Numbered from the stretch's first letter, positions 1 to 5,327 are shown. The stretch: DNA of 5,327 nucleotides from an uncultured Oscillospiraceae bacterium (GCA_944385195.1 CALWWH010000281.1:1-5327), one strand, 5' to 3'. Program-made: numbers and translations. Notes: generated from the sequence alone by a model not told the origin.

Positions 1-199
1 TCCGGATTACTATGCTACCCGCACTTGGGGCGAGGAGGAAATCCTGCCCTGGGATGTGATCGACGTGGGCGTGCGCAAGCAGTACCTGCTGCGCGAGCGC
101 CACCGCGCTGCCGATGGCCTCACCACGCCCGACTGCCGTATCCAATGCGGTGGCTGCGGAGCGAACTGTCTGCTGGAAGGAGGCCGCTGCGATGCATAA
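1..199 (+). CDS. B12-binding-type radical SAM protein, C-terminal end (partial)
   Basis: Only the last 65 codons are present, read in the frame starting at base 2 and ending at TAA 197-199. The visible part contains a W-G-E-x-E-x-L-P-W-D-x-I-D-x-G-V segment followed by K-x-Y-L-x-x-E. It ends in a cysteine-rich tail: T-P-D-C, then C-G-G-C-G, another C, and a last C three residues from the end. This ending is what I know from the TIGR03960 family of radical SAM proteins with an N-terminal B12-binding domain. The assignment is strengthened by the next gene, a DUF2344 protein, the usual partner. The catalytic CxxxCxxC cluster and cobalamin domain lie outside the window, so the reaction cannot be judged here. 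Substrate is unknown; an RNA or ribosome-related role is only inferred from typical neighbours in other genomes. The stop overlaps the next start by eight bases, indicating coupled translation. Confidence 0.82.
   Translation, partial: PDYYATRTWGEEEILPWDVIDVGVRKQYLLRERHRAADGLTTPDCRIQCGGCGANCLLEGGRCDA
177..183 (+). promoter_or_regulatory. Ribosome binding site deciding the DUF2344 start
   Basis: AAGGAGG lies eight bases before ATG 192. It supports that start over an in-frame ATG at 114, which has no comparable site and lies inside the upstream gene. Confidence 0.85.
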
Positions 200-839
200 G
201 CTTCGTTATGAGAAAACCGGCAACGCCCGGTGGTTCTCCCATCTGGACCTGATGCACATGATCCAGCGCGCCTTCCTTCGCGCCGGCATTGCCATCAAGC
301 ACTCTGAGGGCTACCATCCCCATGCCTATGTCTCTGTAGCCCTGCCTTTGAGCGTAGGCCAGGAGAGTGTATGTGAGATTTTGGAGTTCACCGCTCTGGA
401 CGGCACTCCCCTCGAGTCTATCCCCGCCAGGCTCAATACCGTTCTCCCCGAGGGACTGCGGGTTTTGGAGTGCTATGACAGCGATCGCAAGCTCAAGTAC
501 CTGACCGATCTGCGGGTTCGCGTGATCCTGGAGTACGACAATGGCGCCCCGGAGCAGGGAAAGATCACCTCCGTTTTTGATCGCCCGGAGATCCTTGTGA
601 ACAAGAAGGGCAAGAAGGGTCCTGCTGAGGTGGATATCCGCCCAATGATCCACGCCATAAGCGTCGGAAGCCATCCCGACGGCCTGGTCATTGAGGCAAC
701 CATCGCCGCTCAGAACCCCAGCCTCAACCCCGAACTGTTGGCCGCTGCCATCGGCAAGTATGCTCCCGATGCCGCCCCGGATTTTGTTCGGGTGATGCGT
801 CTGGAGACTCTGGAGGCAGACGGCAGCGTATTTAGATAA
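192..839 (+). CDS. DUF2344 / radical-SAM-linked protein (TIGR03936 family)
   Basis: The protein is 215 residues. Its N-terminal third carries the family's recognisable block: Y-E-K-x-G at 6-10, F-S-H-L-D-L at 15-20, an Arg/Ala-rich helix at 24-33, S-E-G-Y-H-P at 38-43 and P-L-S-V-G-Q-E-S at 52-59. A lysine-rich stretch (138-142) leads to V-D-I-R-P, another conserved position. No membrane segment or signal peptide is visible, so it should be cytoplasmic. The family is found either fused to or directly behind the TIGR03960 radical SAM protein, and here the two genes overlap by eight bases, so they are probably made in equal amounts and act together. Function is not established; the basic, compact fold would suit RNA or substrate binding, but that is inference. 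In many Clostridia ribonuclease G and ribosomal protein L21 genes follow; here a terminator follows at once. Confidence 0.88.
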   Translation: MHKLRYEKTGNARWFSHLDLMHMIQRAFLRAGIAIKHSEGYHPHAYVSVALPLSVGQESVCEILEFTALDGTPLESIPARLNTVLPEGLRVLECYDSDRKLKYLTDLRVRVILEYDNGAPEQGKITSVFDRPEILVNKKGKKGPAEVDIRPMIHAISVGSHPDGLVIEATIAAQNPSLNPELLAAAIGKYAPDAAPDFVRVMRLETLEADGSVFR

Positions 840-844
840 AGCAC

Positions 845-890
845 AAACCCGTCCTGCGCAAGAGGGAATGCGCAGGACGGGTTTTGATTT
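845..890 (+). terminator. Intrinsic terminator of the radical SAM / DUF2344 operon
   Basis: A perfect 15-base-pair stem (845-859 with 870-884), extendable by an A-T pair (860 with 869), encloses a small loop. The right arm runs into TTTTGATTT. It starts six bases after the DUF2344 stop. The left arm begins with AAA, so it could also act weakly on transcripts coming from the converging CBS gene. Confidence 0.9.
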
Positions 891-918
891 GACAGCGCCC
901 CGGGGCGGCCGCAGGTGC

Positions 919-955
919 AAACAAAGGCGGCAAAGCCGGCATAGCCGTCCTTGCC
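919..955 (-). terminator. Probable intrinsic terminator of the CBS-domain gene
   Basis: Read on the minus strand, positions 955-944 pair with 940-929 around a three-base loop (941-943). The 12-step stem has one mismatch (948 with 936) and one G-U pair (950 with 934). It is followed by GCC and then TTTGTTT. The stem begins 16 bases beyond the stop of the minus-strand gene. The T tract is interrupted and offset by three bases, so it is weaker than the opposing hairpin at 845-884. Confidence 0.6.
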
Positions 956-971
956 CTGGGCGGCAGCGAAT

Positions 972-1403
972 TTATCCCGCCGCGACGGCTGTACTCCGTG
1001 CCATTTCCAGCTGCTCTGCCATGTAACGCAGGATACCCTGGCGGGTGACAATGCCGCAGAAGCAGTTGCGGTCATCGACGATGGGGACGAAGTTCTGCTG
1101 CAGCGCCAGATTGTAGACCTCTGCCTCTGAGGCCATAATGCGCAGGGGAGGGCAGAACTCCTGACGGATGATGTCTTTGATCTGATAACGCTCATGCTGT
1201 TTCATGTCCAAACTCCCCGTAGCCAGAATATGGCGCAGAAAGTCGCCCTCACTGACGCAGCCGCAGTAGGTACCAGACTCATCCACCACCGGAATGGCAG
1301 TGTAGCCATGGAAGCGCATCTTCTCCAATCCCTGACGGACGGAGTTGGTTGACATCAGCAGGGCGGTATTGGCTTTTGGAATCATGATCTTTGCGATGTT
1401 CAT
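972..1403 (-). CDS. Small two-CBS-domain protein, possibly c-di-AMP-binding (DarB/CbpB-like)
   Basis: The protein is 143 residues and is almost entirely two CBS domains. CBS1 spans about 4-60, with G-Y-T-A-I-P-V-V at 33-40 and the ribose-binding-type motif G-C-V-S-E-G-D at 48-54. CBS2 spans about 75-131, with N-F-V-P-I-V-D-D at 104-111 and G-I-V-T-R-Q-G at 117-123. There is no catalytic domain, transmembrane helix or signal peptide, so it is a stand-alone cytoplasmic sensor type. Length, the GYTAIPV block and the second-domain V-T-R-x-x-I-L segment resemble DarB/CbpB (YkuL of Bacillus subtilis), which binds c-di-AMP and controls the Rel (p)ppGpp enzyme. That specific function is inference; other stand-alone CBS pairs bind adenine nucleotides. 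The start is ATG 1403, which has a good ribosome binding site; an in-frame ATG 45 bases upstream overlaps the promoter. It is transcribed alone, convergent with DUF2344 and divergent from the LRR gene. Confidence 0.88.
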   Translation of the reverse strand: MNIAKIMIPKANTALLMSTNSVRQGLEKMRFHGYTAIPVVDESGTYCGCVSEGDFLRHILATGSLDMKQHERYQIKDIIRQEFCPPLRIMASEAEVYNLALQQNFVPIVDDRNCFCGIVTRQGILRYMAEQLEMARSTAVAAG

Positions 1404-1406
1404 CGA

Positions 1407-1414
1407 CCCACCTC
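1407..1414 (-). promoter_or_regulatory. Ribosome binding site of the CBS-domain gene
   Basis: On the minus strand GAGGTGGG lies three bases before ATG 1403, with its GAGG part seven bases away. It supports the 143-residue start over the longer 158-residue reading frame. Confidence 0.7.
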
Positions 1415-1436
1415 GTTTCTGTTTCTCGGTAGCTAT

Positions 1437-1465
1437 ACTATAACACATAATTGTGAACGAATCTA
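1437..1465 (-). promoter_or_regulatory. Promoter of the CBS-domain gene
   Basis: On the minus strand a TATAGT -10 box (1442-1437) is preceded by TGT, an extended -10 element. A TAGATT -35 box (1465-1460) lies 17 bases further up. The -35 match is poor and the -10 match is good. The predicted transcript begins near 1430, giving a leader of about 27 bases. Confidence 0.65.
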
Positions 1466-1473
1466 CCCCGGGG

Positions 1474-1502
1474 ATGCAGGACTTGCATTTTCGCCCAAAT
1501 GC
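1474..1502. promoter_or_regulatory. Overlapping inverted repeats in the divergent promoter region (operator candidate)
   Basis: ATGCA (1474-1478) and TGCAT (1484-1488) form one inverted repeat with a five-base spacer. GCATTT (1485-1490) and AAATGC (1497-1502) form a second with a six-base spacer. Both share the half-site that is the -35 box of the LRR gene, and the second fills the -35/-10 spacer. A bound protein would block that promoter and could affect the divergent one, whose -35 is nine bases away. Binding is inferred only from symmetry and position. Confidence 0.4.
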
Positions 1503-1511
1503 GACTATAAT
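1483..1511 (+). promoter_or_regulatory. Promoter of the LRR protein gene
   Basis: TTGCAT (1483-1488) and a perfect TATAAT (1506-1511) are separated by 17 bases, an excellent sigma-A type promoter. Transcription should begin near 1518, giving a leader of about 23 bases that includes the AAGGAG ribosome binding site at 1529-1534. Confidence 0.85.
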
Positions 1512-1540
1512 ATCTCTAGCAATATGACAAGGAGCCTGTT

Positions 1541-3328
1541 ATGCGAATTTTCAAACGGATCATCATCACGCTGCTGGTGCTGGCCCTGGCAGCAGGATTG
1601 GGATATGGCGGCTGGCGCTTTTTTCTGCGGGATGGGCAGGCCACGCTGAAGCTGGCGGCGAAGTTTGAGGCCGAGGGCAATTTTAACTGGGCAGTTCGCT
1701 GCTATGAGTGGGCCTGGAGCCGCGAGCCGGAGAATATAGACATCCCCCTTGCCCTGGCGGACTGCTATGCTGCTGCCGGGAATGACACCTTGCGGGAAGC
1801 AACCCTCTGGGATGCCATTGAGGCTATGCCCAATCGGACTGAGTTCTGGTTTGCTCTCAGTCAGGCCTATGTGGACCAGGATAAGCTCCTCGACGCGGCA
1901 CACTTGGATGAGAAGATTGACCACCCTGAGACAAAGGCTGCCTTTAATGCGGCACGGCCGGCAGCCCCGGAGATCCTGCCGGAGGGCGGCGAGTACGAGG
2001 AGGATTGCACTGTGTCCCTATCCTATAGCGGGGGGACTGCTTACTGGACCTTGACGGGAAACTATCCTTCACTGAAAACCGACGCCTATACTGCGCCGGT
2101 GCGGCTGGTGGGACAGGAGGTTACCGTAGTGGCCCTGCTGGTCAACGACAACGGATTGGTCAGCCCTGTGGCAACCTCAGAGTATGTCATCGGCTTTGTC
2201 AATGAGCCGGTAGTCATCCAAGATCCGACGCTGGATGCCCTCCTGCGGCAAACAATGAACTGGGTCGAGGGAGTGACGCTCACTACGGGGATGCTGTCCA
2301 CAGTGGAGTCCCTGACGCTGCCGGCTGAGGTCACTGATGTGAGTCAGCTGTCCTTGCTGACAGGATTAAAGTCTCTGGATGCATCAGCAATCCAGGTCAG
2401 CGCCGACTGGACACTGCTCAGCGCGCTGAAGGATCTGGAGTCCCTGTCGCTGCCTCCGCTGACGGTGGATCTGCACGCCCTGGAGGTCATTGGCGGCCTG
2501 ACGAAGCTGAAAAACCTAAACCTCTCCGGCTGTGGCATCACGACGCTGGCCCCGCTGGAAAACCTGACTTCGCTGGAAACTCTCGATATCACCGACTGCA
2601 TCGTCGGCGATCTGGAGCCGCTTTCTAATTTCCTCTGGCTGCGCAGTCTGCGCTTGGGCGGCAATGCCGTCACAGATCTGGCACCCATCAGTGAGCTGAC
2701 CGGCCTGGAGGAGCTGGATCTTCACGGCAACCCACTGCGCCAGCTGAGCGGCATCCGGGGCCTGACTAAGCTACGGACACTGGACATCTCTGACACCGGC
2801 ACAGAGGAGCTGGGCGACCTCTCCGGGCTGACGCAGCTGGAAAGCCTAGATGCCTCAGACAACAGCATCACCTCCGTCACACCATTAGAGAACCTGACGA
2901 AGCTGACTACCCTCGATTTGAGCTGGAATCAGCTCCAGGAGGTTCAGACGCTCGCGTCGCTGAAGGACCTGGTAAGACTGGACCTGAGCAATAACCAGCT
3001 GACCAGCCTGCCGGACTTTGCGGATGACTGTGCACTGACCTTCGTCACCCTCAATCACAACCAGCTGACCAGTCTGGAGGGCCTGGCGAACCTAGAACGG
3101 CTGAATTATGTCTACGCTGACTACAACGAGATCACCGATCTGCTGCCCTTGACCAGCTGTCACGTTCTGGTGCAGGTGGATGCCTTTGAAAATCCCACCC
3201 ATGTGGCCCAGGCGTTGATTGATATGGGCGTCATCGTGAACTACACTCCTGTTTTTGACGAGGAGACCGGCGAGGAAATCACAGTCGACGGCCAGGCGCC
3301 TGATGGGGAAGAGACGACAGAAGAATAG
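1541..3328 (+). CDS. Membrane-anchored protein with TPR-like, Fn3-associated-like and leucine-rich-repeat domains
   Basis: The protein is 595 residues; the start ATG has AAGGAG six bases upstream. Residues 1-6 are basic and 7-24 form one hydrophobic helix followed by R26 and R30, so an uncleaved N-terminal anchor with the rest outside the cell is likely. Residues about 37-125 are helical and TPR-like (G-N-F-N-W-A-V-R-C-Y-E-W-A, then L-A-D-C-Y-A-A-A-G-N). Residues about 143-217 (P-E-G-G-E-Y, Y-W-T-L-T-G-N-Y-P-S, Y-T-A-P-V-R-L, a final S-E-Y-V-I) look like the chitobiase C-terminal / Fn3-associated beta domain. Residues about 254-323 are degenerate LRRs, and 324-543 are ten exact 22-residue internalin-type LRRs. 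The C-terminus is short and acidic, with no LPXTG motif or lipobox. LRR arrays bind proteins, so a surface interaction role is likely, but the ligand is unknown. It is a single-gene unit, divergent from the CBS gene. Confidence 0.87.
   Translation: MRIFKRIIITLLVLALAAGLGYGGWRFFLRDGQATLKLAAKFEAEGNFNWAVRCYEWAWSREPENIDIPLALADCYAAAGNDTLREATLWDAIEAMPNRTEFWFALSQAYVDQDKLLDAAHLDEKIDHPETKAAFNAARPAAPEILPEGGEYEEDCTVSLSYSGGTAYWTLTGNYPSLKTDAYTAPVRLVGQEVTVVALLVNDNGLVSPVATSEYVIGFVNEPVVIQDPTLDALLRQTMNWVEGVTLTTGMLSTVESLTLPAEVTDVSQLSLLTGLKSLDASAIQVSADWTLLSALKDLESLSLPPLTVDLHALEVIGGLTKLKNLNLSGCGITTLAPLENLTSLETLDITDCIVGDLEPLSNFLWLRSLRLGGNAVTDLAPISELTGLEELDLHGNPLRQLSGIRGLTKLRTLDISDTGTEELGDLSGLTQLESLDASDNSITSVTPLENLTKLTTLDLSWNQLQEVQTLASLKDLVRLDLSNNQLTSLPDFADDCALTFVTLNHNQLTSLEGLANLERLNYVYADYNEITDLLPLTSCHVLVQVDAFENPTHVAQALIDMGVIVNYTPVFDEETGEEITVDGQAPDGEETTEE
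2510..3169 (+). repeat. Ten 66-base units encoding 22-residue leucine-rich repeats
   Basis: Ten consecutive units of exactly 22 codons encode residues 324-543 with the pattern x-x-L-x-L-x-x-N-x-(I/L)-x-x-L-x-x-L-x-x-L-x-x-L. Units begin at residues 324, 346, 368, 390, 412, 434, 456, 478, 500 and 522. The period is exact, but the DNA units have diverged; short stretches such as CCTGACGAAGCTGA recur (about 2497 and 2892). This is old protein-level repetition rather than a recent DNA expansion. Confidence 0.9.
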
Positions 3329-3370
3329 TATAAAAAGAGCCATCCGGAGGGTGGCTCTTTTTATACTTGT
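3327..3370 (+). terminator. Intrinsic terminator of the LRR gene, overlapping its stop codon
   Basis: A perfect 16-base-pair outer stem (3327-3342 with 3352-3367) continues through one T-G and two C-G pairs to a three-base loop (3346-3348). The right arm contains TTTTT and the left arm AAAAA, so it could work in both directions. The last two bases of the stop codon TAG form the foot of the stem. It separates the LRR unit from metG. Confidence 0.93.
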
Positions 3371-3380
3371 TATGCTCGGA

Positions 3381-3396
3381 GGGCCTATATAGGCCC
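3381..3396. repeat. Perfect 16-base palindrome between the LRR gene and metG
   Basis: GGGCCTATATAGGCCC reads identically on both strands with no central spacer. It lies 14 bases past the terminator stem and 41 bases before the metG -35 box. It may be an operator or a chance GC/AT dyad; four A residues follow on the plus strand. Confidence 0.6.
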
Positions 3397-3437
3397 AAAA
3401 CCCAAGCTGGCCGATGAGGACTTGAGAAGATTAGACC

Positions 3438-3466
3438 TTGCATATTCACGGAAAATCTGGTAATAT
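3438..3466 (+). promoter_or_regulatory. Promoter of metG
   Basis: TTGCAT (3438-3443) is followed after 17 bases by TAATAT (3461-3466), a moderate -10 box supported by an extended TGG just before it. Transcription would start near 3473, leaving a leader of about 43 bases. The -35 neighbourhood resembles that of the LRR promoter. Confidence 0.6.
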
Positions 3467-3470
3467 ATAA

Positions 3471-3494
3471 GGTACCCTGTCATCTCAGGGGACC
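3471..3494 (+). promoter_or_regulatory. Hairpin at the predicted 5' end of the metG transcript
   Basis: GGTACCCTG (3471-3479) pairs with CAGGGGACC (3486-3494) around a six-base loop, with a single A-G mismatch. It sits at the predicted transcript start and leaves the ribosome binding site at 3501-3506 unpaired. No T tract follows, so it is not a terminator; a 5'-end stabilising role is possible. Confidence 0.45.
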
Positions 3495-3500
3495 AATATT

Positions 3501-3506
3501 AGGAGG
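3501..3506 (+). promoter_or_regulatory. Ribosome binding site of metG
   Basis: A consensus AGGAGG lies nine bases before ATG 3516 and fixes the start. The resulting N-terminus begins four residues before the conserved F-Y-I-T-T-P-I-Y-Y segment. Confidence 0.9.
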
Positions 3507-3515
3507 GCAATCATC

Positions 3516-5327
3516 ATGCCAGGAACGTTTTACATCACCACCCCCATCTATTACCCGTCGGACAAGCTCCACATCGGCCACACCTACTGTACCGTGGCAA
3601 CGGATGCCATGGCCCGGTATAAGCGAATGCGGGGCTATGATGTGATGTTCTTGACGGGCACCGATGAGCATGGCCAGAAGATCGAGGAAAAGGCCAGAGA
3701 AGCGGGCGTCACCCCGCAGCAGTTTGTCGACAATATCGTCACCGGCGAGCATGGCATCACCGACCTGTGGAAGCTGATGAATATCAGTAACGACCGATTC
3801 ATCCGAACCACTGATGACTACCACGTCAGCGCGATTCAGCGCATCTTTAAGAAAATGTATGACAAAGGCGACATCTATAAGGGCAAGTACGTCGGCAAGT
3901 ACTGCACTCCCTGCGAGAGCTTCTGGACTGAGAGCCAGCTGGTCGACGGAAAGTGTCCCGACTGTGGACGTGAAGTTCGTGACGCCGAAGAAGAGGCCTA
4001 TTTCTTCAGGCTCTCCAAGTACGCTGACCGCATCCGCGACCTGCTGGAGAATACCGATTTTCTGGAGCCGCGCAGCCGCGTCCATGAGATGATCAACAAC
4101 TTCATTAAGCCTGGTCTGGAGGATCTTTGCGTCTCCCGTACCAGCTTTAGCTGGGGCGTGCCCGTGGACTTCGATGAAAAGCACGTGGTCTACGTCTGGA
4201 TTGACGCGCTGTTTAACTACATGACCGCTCTGGGCTATGAGAACGACAGATACCATGATCTGGACAAGTATTGGCCCGCCGATGTGCACTTTGTGGGCAA
4301 GGAGATTGTCCGTTTCCATTCCATCATCTGGCCTGCCATGCTGATGAGCATGGACTTGCCCCTGCCCAAGAAGGTCTACGGCCACGGCTGGCTGAACTTC
4401 AACGGCGAGAAGATGTCGAAGTCCCGCGGCAACGTTGTTGACCCCTACGTTCTGGCGGAGCGCTACGGCGTAGATGCTCTGCGTTTCTTCCTGCTGCGGA
4501 CCTTCCCCTTCGGCTCTGACGGCAACTTCACCAATGAGCTACTGATCCAGACTATCAATACCGACCTGGCCAACACCTTGGGCAACCTGCTCAGCCGCAC
4601 CGTGGCAATGGCTCAGAAGTATTTTGGCCAGCGCCTGCCCAGCGAACAGGCTCAGGCGGAGATTGACGCTGGTCTGATCGCCATGGTCCAGGCGCTGCCT
4701 GCCAACTATGAGGCGCAGATGGAAAAGTATGCTTTCCAGAACGCCCTGAGTGAGATCTTCAAGGTTCTGGACCGTGCCAACAAATATATCGACGAGAACG
4801 CTCCCTGGGTGCTTGCCAAAGATATGCAGGCCAACGGCGCACGGTTGGCGCGTGTTCTCTATAATCTGCTGGAGACCGTCCGAATCTGCGGCGGCCTGCT
4901 GGCTCCCTTCATGCCCCAGACTGCGGAGACTATCATGACCCGCCTGGGGGGCGCAGCCTGCGACTGGGACAGCCTTTGCACCTTTGGCGTGCTGCCTGCG
5001 GACGTTGCCACGTTGGCCGGCGAGCCGCTGTTCCCCCGCATCGACCTGACCAAGGAGCTGGAAGAGCTGGACCGTGCCGCCCAGGAGGCCAAGAAGGCCG
5101 CCCTGCCCGCCATTGAGCTGGAGCCCTACGCGGAGGAGACAGTCGACTTTGATACATTCTGCAAGTCGGACTTCCGCGCGGTCAAGGTTAAGGCCTGTGA
5201 ACCGGTCAAGAAGAGCAACAAGCTTTTGAAGTTCACGCTGGACGATGGCTCTGGCACCGACCGCCAAATTCTCTCTGGGATCGCCATGTACTACAAGCCC
5301 GAGGAGCTGGTCGGCAAGACACTGGTT
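3516..5327 (+). CDS. metG: Methionyl-tRNA synthetase, C-terminus cut by the window edge
   Basis: The enzyme joins methionine to tRNA-Met using ATP, in the cytoplasm. The open frame gives 604 residues with no stop before the edge; about 50 more are expected for the roughly 650-residue type. The class I catalytic core has F-Y-I-T-T-P-I-Y-Y at 5-13, the HIGH motif intact at 19-22, and T-G-T-D-E-H-G at 47-53. The inserted connective domain carries a four-cysteine zinc knuckle (C130, C133, C147, C150). V-Y-V-W-I-D-A-L follows, then G-W-L-N-F-N-G-E-K and KMSKS at 299-303. The helical anticodon-binding domain keeps the expected N357, R361 and W431. From about residue 543 (V-D-F-D-x-F) begins the EMAPII/Trbp111-like tRNA-binding domain, present only in part. 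It has its own promoter and a short leader with no room for a T-box. All key residues are present and it looks functional. Confidence 0.97.
   Translation, partial: MPGTFYITTPIYYPSDKLHIGHTYCTVATDAMARYKRMRGYDVMFLTGTDEHGQKIEEKAREAGVTPQQFVDNIVTGEHGITDLWKLMNISNDRFIRTTDDYHVSAIQRIFKKMYDKGDIYKGKYVGKYCTPCESFWTESQLVDGKCPDCGREVRDAEEEAYFFRLSKYADRIRDLLENTDFLEPRSRVHEMINNFIKPGLEDLCVSRTSFSWGVPVDFDEKHVVYVWIDALFNYMTALGYENDRYHDLDKYWPADVHFVGKEIVRFHSIIWPAMLMSMDLPLPKKVYGHGWLNFNGEKMSKSRGNVVDPYVLAERYGVDALRFFLLRTFPFGSDGNFTNELLIQTINTDLANTLGNLLSRTVAMAQKYFGQRLPSEQAQAEIDAGLIAMVQALPANYEAQMEKYAFQNALSEIFKVLDRANKYIDENAPWVLAKDMQANGARLARVLYNLLETVRICGGLLAPFMPQTAETIMTRLGGAACDWDSLCTFGVLPADVATLAGEPLFPRIDLTKELEELDRAAQEAKKAALPAIELEPYAEETVDFDTFCKSDFRAVKVKACEPVKKSNKLLKFTLDDGSGTDRQILSGIAMYYKPEELVGKTLV

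Noticed and set aside
114..191. Upstream in-frame start for the DUF2344 gene
   Set aside because: It would add 26 residues lying wholly inside the radical SAM gene, unlike the family N-terminus. ATG 192 has a perfect ribosome binding site and the conserved sequence begins right there.
120..920. A 266-residue open frame on the minus strand
   Set aside because: It is antisense to the well-supported DUF2344 gene and runs through that operon's terminator hairpin.
885..971. Small gene or RNA between the convergent genes
   Set aside because: I see no start with a ribosome binding site and no promoter; the stretch is explained by hairpins and GC palindromes.
1404..1448. Longer N-terminus of the CBS protein from an ATG at 1448
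   Set aside because: That ATG lies upstream of the predicted -10 box, so it would not be transcribed, and the extra residues are not part of a CBS domain.
3250..3328. Cell-wall sorting signal at the C-terminus of the LRR protein
   Set aside because: The tail is acidic, with no LPXTG-like motif, hydrophobic span or terminal basic residues. Anchoring must be N-terminal.
3368..3515. T-box or SAM riboswitch controlling metG
   Set aside because: The leader after the promoter is only about 43 bases, with no specifier-loop, antiterminator or terminator arrangement.
3480..4385. A 301-residue open frame on the minus strand
   Set aside because: It lies antisense to the catalytic core of metG, whose HIGH motif and zinc cysteines are clear in the plus frame. 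It has no family resemblance and is a codon-bias shadow.
4539..5267. A 242-residue open frame on the minus strand
   Set aside because: It is antisense to the anticodon-binding part of metG. Its low-complexity, Leu/Gly/Gln-rich composition is typical of a shadow frame.

Overview
The window is a GC-rich stretch of ordinary bacterial chromosome, most likely from a high-GC Firmicute of the Clostridia (Oscillospiraceae-like). The evidence is strong AGGAGG-type ribosome binding sites, sigma-A-like promoters with 17-base spacers, intrinsic terminators with T tracts, a radical SAM / DUF2344 gene pair, and a methionyl-tRNA synthetase with a C-terminal tRNA-binding domain. The genus is an inference. 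No mobile element, CRISPR array, tRNA or rRNA is visible.

Layout from left to right. Positions 1-839 hold the end of a B12-binding-type radical SAM gene, translationally coupled to a DUF2344 (radical-SAM-linked) gene. This operon stops at a strong hairpin at 845-884. A second, minus-strand hairpin at 929-955 closes the converging gene. That gene (972-1403, minus) is a small two-CBS-domain protein resembling the c-di-AMP-binding DarB/CbpB group. A 137-base divergent region (1404-1540) carries back-to-back promoters and several ATGCA/TGCAT inverted repeats. Rightward from it runs a 595-residue membrane-anchored protein with TPR-like, chitobiase/Fn3-associated-like and leucine-rich-repeat parts (1541-3328), ending in a perfect terminator. 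A 187-base intergenic region (3329-3515) holds that terminator, a 16-base perfect palindrome, a promoter and a 5'-end hairpin. It leads into metG (3516 to the window edge, truncated before its stop).

The genes do not form one pathway. The left pair probably modifies or processes RNA or ribosomes, though its substrate is not established. The CBS protein may sense a nucleotide, the LRR protein is probably displayed on the outer face of the membrane, and metG charges tRNA-Met. The most discussable points are the domain make-up of the LRR protein and the shared, dyad-rich control region between it and the CBS gene. I do not see convincing evidence for a wholly new system.
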